A stretch of 64,000 nt of DNA, taken from assembly GCF_003254525.1 (NCBI RefSeq), contig NZ_QFYS01000007.1:124001-188000 (forward strand), given 5' to 3'. The stretch comes from Phenylobacterium kunshanense (GTDB taxonomy: Bacteria > Pseudomonadota > Alphaproteobacteria > Caulobacterales > Caulobacteraceae). The position numbers and the translations under genes are program-made. Shown in pieces: positions 60,177 through 64,000 of this stretch; the first letter of the stretch is position 1; the number at the start of each line of letters is the position of its first letter. Under the pieces are notes generated by a model. The model saw nothing but the letters and a program-made list of their open reading frames with translations. It made no database searches and was not told the origin of the DNA.

Positions 60177-62261
60177 TCAGGCGCCCAGGTTCTGCGGTCC
60201 GGCCTGCAGGGTTCCGGTGAGCAGAAGGTCCCGAGCGCTGCGGCCCACGGCGACCTCGTAGGCGCCGCCGCGCACGAGATAGGCGTGGGCCGCAGCGTCC
60301 CAGTCCGCCAGCAGGCGCGGGTCGGCCGTGATCGTCACCCGCTGGCTTTCGCCCGCCGCCAGGTTCACGCGCGCCCAGCCCAGCAGCCGCTGCTGCGTCC
60401 GGCCCGGCGCTGCCGTGAGGTAGAGCTGGGCTACCTCCGTCCCCGCGCGGTCGCCGGTGTTGGCGAGGTCGAAGCTGACGCCCAGACCGTCGGCCGCGAG
60501 GTCGGCGTAGGCGAAGGTCGTGTAGGTGAGCCCGTGGCCGAACGGGAACAGCGGCTCGGCGCCGTTGCGGGCGAACCAGCGGTAGCCGACGTCGGCCCCC
60601 TCCGCATAGTCGATGTCGAAGGGCGGGGTGTCGCCGCGCTCGTTGACGATCGGCAGGTCCGAGCCGGGCAGCATCGGGTGAGGAAGCTGGTCGGTCGAAG
60701 CCGGGAAGGTGATGGGCAGGCGGCCTGAAGGGTTCGCGTCGCCGAACAGGAGGGCCGCGATGGCCTTGCCGCCTTCCGAGCCTGGGTACCAGGCCTCCAG
60801 CACCGCGGGTACGGCGTCCAACCAGGGCATGAACACCGGGTTGCCGGTCTCCAGCACGACGATGGTGGCCGGCTGGGCGGCGGCCACGGTCGCGATCAGG
60901 TCGTCCTGGCCGTCGGGGAGGGCGAGGGTCGTGTCCAGCGCCTCGGTCGCCCATTCCACGGCGAACAGGACGGCGACGTCGGCGGTCGCGGCCACGGCGG
61001 CGGCGCGGGCGGGATCGGTCCCGTCGTCGAAGATCACCTCCGCGCCCTTTGCACGATCGCGGATGGCGGCGAGCGGCGGGTCGGGATGGTAGATGACGCC
61101 GGCCGACCAGCGCGGCGCGTTGGCGGGCGGATCGAACCGCGTCGAGCCTTTCGGGATCACCTGCGAGGAGCCGCCGCCCGACAGCACGCCGACATCCGCG
61201 TGACCGCCGATCACGGCGATCCGCTTCGGCGAGGTGAGCGGCAGCAGGCCGCCGTCGTTCTTCAGCAGCACGATCCCCGCCTCGGCGGCCTTGCGCGCGA
61301 TCTGGGCGCCGAACGCGAGATCAGGCTCGCCCGGAGACACCGGGTGGTCGAAGAGTCCGCAGGCGTACATGGCCCGCAGGGTGCGGTGCGCCATCTCACG
61401 CACCCGGCCCTGGCCGATGTCGCCGGCGACCACCGCGTCCTTGAGCGGCTCGTCGAAGAACACCTCGGGGTCGAGCTCCTGGCCGGACTGCTGGTCCAGG
61501 CCCGCGCCCGCGGCGGCCAGGCTGTGGACCGCGCCCCAGTCCGACATCACCCAGCCCTTGTAGCCCCAGTCGCCGCGCAGCACGTCGGTGAGCAGCCAGG
61601 CGTGTTCGGACGCGTAGGTCCCGCCGACGCGGTTGTAGGCGCACATGACCGAGCCGGGATCGCCGATCTCGATGGCGATGCGGAAGGCCAGCAGATCGGA
61701 CTCCCGGAACGCCGCCTCGTCGATATTGGCCGACAGCACCATCCGCCCCGTCTCCTGGCTGTTCAGGGCGAAGTGCTTGATGGTCGAGACGATATGCCGG
61801 CTCTGGATCCCCCGGATCGAGGCGCCGCAGAGCACGCCCGCGAGCAGCGGATCCTCGCCCAGGTATTCGAAGTTGCGGCCGCAGCGCGGCTCGCGGGTCA
61901 GGTTCACGCCGCCCGCCAGCAGCACGTTGAAGCCCTTGGCGCGCGCCTCGCCGGCGATCATGGCGCCGGCCTCCTCCGCCAGTTCCGGGCTCCAGGCGGC
62001 GGCGAGGGCGAGGCCGCCGGGAAGGGCGGTGGCTGGGTCGTCGCGCCGGCCGGCGGCCGAGACGCCGAGGCTGGCGTCGGTCTCGTGCAGCGCCGGGATG
62101 CCGGTGCGGTCCTGGCCGGGCACCCAGCCGGCGCTCTTCTGCACCCCCTGCGGACGCGGCTTCATCACCAGCGGCATGTGGCCGTGGAGCAGGGCGATCT
62201 GCTCATCCAGGCTCATCCGGTCCAGCAGCGCCGCGGCGCGGGCGTCGGGATCACCGGCCAT
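60177..62261 (-). CDS. Glycoside hydrolase family 3 beta-glucosidase-like
   Basis: A 694-residue GH3 enzyme. Order: TIM-barrel domain with HETDASLGVS, REPRCGRNFEYLGEDPLLAG, and the nucleophile Asp in GYKGWVMSDWGAVHS; then the alpha/beta sandwich (KRIAVIGGHADVGVLSGGGSSQVIPKG); then a C-terminal fibronectin-III-like domain (LFPFGHGLTYTTFAY, then AGTEVAQLYLTAAPG). No signal peptide is visible, so it may be cytosolic. The DxxxxS-type and general acid/base residues are not fixed by eye. It would remove terminal glucosyl or xylosyl groups from plant-derived sugars. Confidence 0.92.
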   Translation of the reverse strand: MAGDPDARAAALLDRMSLDEQIALLHGHMPLVMKPRPQGVQKSAGWVPGQDRTGIPALHETDASLGVSAAGRRDDPATALPGGLALAAAWSPELAEEAGAMIAGEARAKGFNVLLAGGVNLTREPRCGRNFEYLGEDPLLAGVLCGASIRGIQSRHIVSTIKHFALNSQETGRMVLSANIDEAAFRESDLLAFRIAIEIGDPGSVMCAYNRVGGTYASEHAWLLTDVLRGDWGYKGWVMSDWGAVHSLAAAGAGLDQQSGQELDPEVFFDEPLKDAVVAGDIGQGRVREMAHRTLRAMYACGLFDHPVSPGEPDLAFGAQIARKAAEAGIVLLKNDGGLLPLTSPKRIAVIGGHADVGVLSGGGSSQVIPKGSTRFDPPANAPRWSAGVIYHPDPPLAAIRDRAKGAEVIFDDGTDPARAAAVAATADVAVLFAVEWATEALDTTLALPDGQDDLIATVAAAQPATIVVLETGNPVFMPWLDAVPAVLEAWYPGSEGGKAIAALLFGDANPSGRLPITFPASTDQLPHPMLPGSDLPIVNERGDTPPFDIDYAEGADVGYRWFARNGAEPLFPFGHGLTYTTFAYADLAADGLGVSFDLANTGDRAGTEVAQLYLTAAPGRTQQRLLGWARVNLAAGESQRVTITADPRLLADWDAAAHAYLVRGGAYEVAVGRSARDLLLTGTLQAGPQNLGA

Positions 62262-62350
62262 TGATCTTCCCCCCTGTTTGTTCGTTGACGCTACTCTGCC
62301 ACCCGGCCGCGACGGCTGCTATGGTCGTCGGGTCAGCCACGGAGCCTGCC

Positions 62351-62569
62351 ATGAAGCTCTCCGACGAAGACCGCGATCGTCTCGCCCTCCACACAGCCTT
62401 CGCCGTGCACCAGATCGCCCGCTGGATGGCGACACGCGCGGACGTGCCGCCCGATATCCGTGAGCGGCTGAAGGGCCACATCAGCGCGCTGGAAGGCGTG
62501 ATGGTCACCACCGGCCACGACTGGATCCAGGGCGAGATGGAAGCGACCGAGACAGCCCTGCGCGCCTGA
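62351..62569 (+). CDS. Small hypothetical protein
   Basis: A 72-residue, mostly helical soluble protein (KLSDEDRDRLALHTAFAVHQIARWMATRADVPPDIRERL), unrecognised. GGAG six bases before ATG 62351 decides the start. It lies between the divergent GH3 gene and the acyl-CoA dehydrogenase gene. No motif gives a function. Confidence 0.6.
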   Translation: MKLSDEDRDRLALHTAFAVHQIARWMATRADVPPDIRERLKGHISALEGVMVTTGHDWIQGEMEATETALRA

Positions 62570-62655
62570 GCGCGGCCGTCTCAAACCGCTTGCCTACCCC
62601 CACGGCGCCGCCGCACGCTCCCCGAAATTCGAAAGAGCAGTAGGGAGGCTAAGCC

Positions 62656-63891
62656 GTGGCCATCGACTTCGAGATTCCGGAAGAGGCGAAGAAGATCCGC
62701 GAGCGGGTCCGCCAGTGGGTGCATGACGAGTGCATCCCGGCCGAGAAGCGCCTGGTCGACAAGGAGAGCTACAAGACTGTCCTGGCCGAGCTGCGCGCCA
62801 AGGCCCGGGCCCAGGGCCTGTGGCTTCCCTTCGTGCCGAAGGAATACGGCGGCATGGGCCTGGGCCCGCTGGCCAACGCCCTGGTGCAGATGGAGTTGGG
62901 CCAGAGCCACCTCGGCGCGCTCAGCATGAACAGCCAGGGGCCGGACGACGCCACGATCCTGACGCTGCTGGCGCACGGCACCGAGTACCAGAAGGAGAAG
63001 TTCCTCAAGCCGCTGCTGAACGGTGAGAAGCGCGTCTGCTACTCGATGACCGAGAAGGCCGCCGGCGCCGACGCCACGGGCATGCGGACCGTCGCGGTCA
63101 AGGACGGCAACGAGAACTACGTCCTGAACGGCGAGAAGTGGTTCTCGTCGGCCGCCACGGCGGCCGACATCGCCGTCGTCATGGCCCGCACCGACCCGGA
63201 CGCGCCGCGCCACCAGCAGTTCTCGACCTTCATCGTCGAGCTGCCGAACCCCGGCTACCGCATCGTGCGCGACATCCCGACCATGGCGGCCGAGAGCCCG
63301 CTGTCGCACATAATGGGCGGTGGCCATGCCGAGGTGGAGATCAAGGACCTGGTCGTGCCCGCCGACAACCTGCTGGGCGGCGAGGGGCGGGGCTTCGACA
63401 TGGGCCAGCACCGGCTGGCCTACGGCCGCCTGCGCCACGGCATGCACAATATCGCCATGGCCCAGCGCGCGCTCGACATGGCCGCCGAGCATGTCACCAG
63501 CCGCGAGACCTTCGGCAAGGCGCTGGCCGAGCGTCAGGCCGTCCAGTTCATGCTCGCCGAGTGCGCGAGCCAGCTCTACATCTCGCGCCTGATGCTGCTG
63601 CACATCGCGTTCAAGGCCGAGAAGGGCCTGGACATGCGGCAGGAGAATTCGATCGCCAAGGTCTACCTGGCTCACATGGTCCACCACGTGGTCGACACGG
63701 CCATCCAGCTGCACGGCGCCCTGGGCTACAGCCGCGATACCCCGCTGGCGGCCTGGTACACCCACATCCGGTCGCAGCGACTGGTGGATGGGCCGGACGA
63801 GGTGCACCGCTGGACGGTCGGCCGCAACGTGCTGAAGGCGTTCAAGGCCACCGGCACCACGGCCGGCGCGGCGGGCGGCGACCTGCTCTGA
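62656..63891 (+). CDS. Acyl-CoA dehydrogenase family protein
   Basis: A 411-residue FAD-dependent acyl-CoA dehydrogenase. The N-terminal helical domain (KKIRERVRQWVHDECIPAEKRL), the mid-beta signature CYSMTEKAAGADATGMRT and NGEKWFSSAATAADIAVVMART, and the C-terminal TFGKALAERQAVQFMLAECASQLYISRL and QLHGALGYSRDTPLAAWYTHIRSQRLVDGPDEVHRWTVGR are visible. The DGPDEVH ending is typical of the ACAD10/11-like branch. The substrate chain length is unknown. GGGAGG seven bases before GTG 62656 supports this start. A hairpin follows the gene. Confidence 0.93.
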   Translation: MAIDFEIPEEAKKIRERVRQWVHDECIPAEKRLVDKESYKTVLAELRAKARAQGLWLPFVPKEYGGMGLGPLANALVQMELGQSHLGALSMNSQGPDDATILTLLAHGTEYQKEKFLKPLLNGEKRVCYSMTEKAAGADATGMRTVAVKDGNENYVLNGEKWFSSAATAADIAVVMARTDPDAPRHQQFSTFIVELPNPGYRIVRDIPTMAAESPLSHIMGGGHAEVEIKDLVVPADNLLGGEGRGFDMGQHRLAYGRLRHGMHNIAMAQRALDMAAEHVTSRETFGKALAERQAVQFMLAECASQLYISRLMLLHIAFKAEKGLDMRQENSIAKVYLAHMVHHVVDTAIQLHGALGYSRDTPLAAWYTHIRSQRLVDGPDEVHRWTVGRNVLKAFKATGTTAGAAGGDLL

Positions 63892-63921
63892 CCTGAGTCG
63901 CCCGCTGAGCGTCGCGTAACG

Positions 63922-63944
63922 CGCGCAGGTCGCAAACCTGCGCG
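63922..63944 (+). terminator. Hairpin downstream of the acyl-CoA dehydrogenase gene
   Basis: CGCGCAGGT-cgcaa-ACCTGCGCG is a perfect nine-base-pair stem 31 bases after the stop. The following AATACGTTGTG is not a clear T-tract, so terminator function is likely but not certain. Confidence 0.5.
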
Positions 63945-64000
63945 AATACGTTGTGTGCCACCCAAACCTCTGGCACCGTTCGCCGAGCGGCGTTCGGGGA

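Noticed and set aside
63892..64000. Start of another gene at the right edge
   Set aside because: The last 109 bases hold a hairpin but no supported start codon with a conserved product.

Overview
The window is high-GC, densely packed chromosomal DNA from an alphaproteobacterium, most likely of the Caulobacterales (Phenylobacterium or Caulobacter type). The evidence is the flagellar gene order (flgF-flgG-flgA-flgH divergent from fliL-fliM, then fliO-fliP divergent from flgB-flgC-fliE, then fliQ-fliR-flhB followed directly by a CckA-type hybrid kinase), CtrA-type TTAA-N7-TTAACC boxes in flagellar promoters, and two PEPxxWA-CTERM proteins. I see no rRNA or tRNA genes, no CRISPR array and no intact insertion sequence. 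No gene-free stretch exceeds 300 bases; the longest are about 185-215 bases and lie between divergent genes.

Layout. 1-5.4 kb: end of an MFS transporter with its TetR regulator, a CoxE-like VWA protein, a recombinase-like protein that has lost its catalytic serine, a GNAT acetyltransferase, a frameshifted histone-deacetylase-family gene and a histidine phosphatase. 5.4-8.5 kb: the isoprenoid operon xseB-ispA-dxs. 8.5-10 kb: a TonB-like small membrane protein and a PEPxxWA-CTERM protein. 10-22.5 kb: flagellar rod, ring, switch and export genes with accessory genes (a PflI-like DUF6468 protein, a MotE-like protein and a large TPR protein). 22.5-25.5 kb: periplasmic Cu/Zn superoxide dismutase and a two-gene ABC importer whose permease is fused to its binding protein; these sit between fliE and fliQ. 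25.5-29.8 kb: fliQ-fliR-flhB-cckA.

29.8-34.3 kb: a TPR-glycosyltransferase, then a catabolic-looking group of an SDR, a dienelactone hydrolase and two Fe(II)/2-oxoglutarate dioxygenases. 34.4-42.6 kb: a BaiN-like flavoprotein, an exported M20 peptidase and three tandem DUF885 genes with export signals. 42.6-48.3 kb: a membrane LytTR regulator divergent from a DUF2306 membrane protein with a repeated motif between them, a GST, a VOC protein, a thioester-domain PEPxxWA-CTERM protein and a divergent EF-G-like GTPase. 48.5-54.4 kb: an EAL protein, a PI-PLC-like enzyme, a double cold-shock-domain protein, a LOG-family protein and an amidohydrolase.

54.5-57.3 kb: a BlaI-type repressor with two sensorless M56 (BlaR1-type) membrane peptidases and a lipoprotein, with three copies of a TTAC-N4-GTAA-like operator. 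57.4-64 kb: an AdiC-like APC transporter, a Rieske oxygenase with an NTF2-like partner, a GH3 glycosidase, a small unknown protein and an acyl-CoA dehydrogenase.

The flagellar genes form a coherent regulatory story. CckA, the top kinase of the CtrA phosphorelay, is encoded at the end of the fliQR-flhB run. Early operons (flgBC-fliE, fliQ and fliL) carry CtrA-like boxes, while the later rod and ring operon flgFGAH has a near-consensus sigma-54 promoter. The best candidates for undescribed biology are the BlaI/double-M56 regulon, the LytTR repeat array, the serine-less recombinase and the thioester-domain PEP-CTERM protein.
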